Shown piece by piece: positions 5,934 to 6,896 of a stretch of 6,896 nucleotides of DNA. The position numbers and the translations under genes are program-made. The notes below the pieces were generated by a model that was not told the DNA's origin, ran no database searches, and was given only the letters and a program-made list of their open reading frames with translations. The DNA is from Candidatus Omnitrophota bacterium (GTDB lineage Bacteria; Ratteibacteria; UBA8468; B48-G9; DSTR01): assembly GCA_023818865.1 (NCBI GenBank), contig JAMWDF010000086.1, positions 1 through 6,896 of the forward strand, written 5' to 3'. Position 1 is the first letter of the stretch; every line of letters begins with the position of its first letter.

Positions 5934-6896
5934 TTATTCACCAATGATCCGGGTATCCTCGTCCAGGTAAATGCCGCGCAGGTTCATTTCCAAAGTGTGG
6001 GGAGAGGGTGAAGCCGCAAACCCTGTTTCTCGGTCGATGACATCCCCTTCAATCAATTTCACCAAATGCTGGTTAAAGGTCTGCATTCCAGATTCTTTGT
6101 CAGCGTTCATAGCTGGATAAATCTTGTTCATCTTATTTTCAGAAATCAGCTTAGAAATGACCGGAGTGACAATCATAATCTCACAAACAGGCACCATTGC
6201 CTCTTTGTCCTTCGTTGGCAAAAGTTTCTGACAGATAGTCGCTTTTAGATGGTAAGCAATCACTTTTCTAATTTGGTCGTGTTGAGAGGCTGGGAAAAAA
6301 TCAAGCAATCGAGTGATGGTAGTGATGGTGTCAATGGTATGAAGAGTCCCGAATACCAGATGCCCTGTCTCCGAGGCGTTGATTGCTGCCTCAAAGGTGT
6401 CACTATCTCGTAACTCACCTATAAGAATCACATCCGGGTTCTCGCGGAGCACATGCTTAAGGGCGGCCGAAAAAGAAAGGGTATCCAGTCCCACTTCCCG
6501 TTGGTTAATAACACAATTCTTGTCCTGATAGATAAACTCAATCGGATCCTCCACTGTAATAATATGCCTCACTTGATTCAAATTAATGTATTCAATCATA
6601 GCCGCCAGAGTAGTTGATTTACCACACCCGGTGGGACCAGTAACCAGAATCAAACCATCCGAAAACAGTGATATTTTCTTGAGAACCTCTGGCAACCTTA
6701 GTTCTTCAAAGGAAGGAATAGTACTCTTAATCCTTCTCAAAACCAAACCGAGGTTTCCTCTTTGGAAAAAGGCATTTATCCGGTAACGACCGACTTCTGG
6801 CTGATCAAAGGCAAAATCAAGCTCTTTTGTTTCTTCAAGAATCTGATACTGTTTTTCACTCATCAAACTCCGGCCTATTGATACTACTTCCGCTCT
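5934..6896 (-). CDS. pilT: Type IV pilus twitching motility ATPase PilT (5' end cut by right edge)
   Basis: PilT is a hexameric cytoplasmic ATPase at the type IV pilus base that drives pilus retraction. The frame is open to the window edge, so the gene starts outside; 320 residues are visible and about 40-55 N-terminal ones are missing by comparison with the usual length. The TTG/ATG pair at 6866-6861 is internal, because the preceding codons (…VVSIGRSLMSEKQ) match the end of the PilT N-terminal domain. Numbered from the edge: ELDFAFDQPEVGRYRINAFF (25-44) and PSFEELRLPEVL (61-72) of the N-domain; Walker A GPTGCGKSTT (87-96); Asp box HIITVEDPIEF (111-121); Walker B VILIGELRD (156-164) with Glu161; His box TGHLVFGTLHT (177-187); then LLDFFPASQHDQIRKV and a C-terminal region with KESGMQTFNQHLVKLIEGDV (267-286). 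There is no insertion suggesting the longer extension ATPase PilB. A specialised PilT paralogue cannot be excluded. Confidence 0.94.
   Translation of the reverse strand, partial: RAEVVSIGRSLMSEKQYQILEETKELDFAFDQPEVGRYRINAFFQRGNLGLVLRRIKSTIPSFEELRLPEVLKKISLFSDGLILVTGPTGCGKSTTLAAMIEYINLNQVRHIITVEDPIEFIYQDKNCVINQREVGLDTLSFSAALKHVLRENPDVILIGELRDSDTFEAAINASETGHLVFGTLHTIDTITTITRLLDFFPASQHDQIRKVIAYHLKATICQKLLPTKDKEAMVPVCEIMIVTPVISKLISENKMNKIYPAMNADKESGMQTFNQHLVKLIEGDVIDRETGFAASPSPHTLEMNLRGIYLDEDTRIIGE

Noticed and set aside
1..6896. Search for mobile elements, CRISPR arrays, tRNA/rRNA genes, riboswitches or a new defence system
   Set aside because: No transposase or integrase motifs, regularly spaced repeats or RNA-gene signatures were seen by eye, and coding sequence fills nearly the whole window.

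Overview
All recognisable genes lie on the minus strand, so the window reads right to left: a pilT-type twitching ATPase (cut by the right edge), purD, a Gfo/Idh/MocA-family oxidoreductase, a TolC-like outer-membrane lipoprotein, a HlyD/MacA-type periplasmic adaptor, and the first codons of a MacB/LolD-type ABC ATPase (cut by the left edge). Gaps are short (36, 51 and 53 bases) or replaced by overlaps (20 bases between the TolC-like gene and the adaptor, a 4-base ATGA between the adaptor and the ATPase). I see no terminator-like hairpin in any gap, so a single transcript is plausible but unproven.

The host is a diderm bacterium. It has an outer-membrane efflux lipoprotein with an N-terminal lipobox, an inner-membrane-anchored adaptor with a long coiled-coil arm, and a type IV pilus ATPase. 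GC content looks moderate. The long-arm adaptor, paired with a TolC-like lipoprotein carrying an 'RQADREV' segment just after the lipid-anchored cysteine, resembles pairs I associate from memory with Planctomycetes/Verrucomicrobia-type and Omnitrophota-type candidate-phylum bacteria. This is only a loose taxonomic hint; the sequence has no rRNA or other decisive marker.

Region by region: 5934-6896 holds pilT without its first ~40-55 codons. 4641-5897 holds a complete purD (fifth step of purine synthesis). 3498-4589 holds a complete NAD(P)-dependent sugar-type oxidoreductase of unknown substrate. 1882-3444, 63-1901 and 1-66 together form a tripartite ABC efflux system of MacA-MacB-TolC layout: outer-membrane duct, periplasmic adaptor, then ATPase, with the permease presumably just left of the window. 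The pump genes form one functional unit; pilT, purD and the oxidoreductase have no obvious functional link with it or with each other.

I found no mobile element, CRISPR array, RNA gene or clearly new system. The points most worth a second look are the adaptor's charged, Gly/Pro/Arg-rich C-terminal tail, which overlaps a competing open frame; an asymmetric insertion in the adaptor's coiled-coil arm; and the mixed gene order. For three genes the longest possible reading frame begins at an upstream in-frame TTG, while Shine-Dalgarno placement supports a shorter ATG start; the shorter starts are used here.
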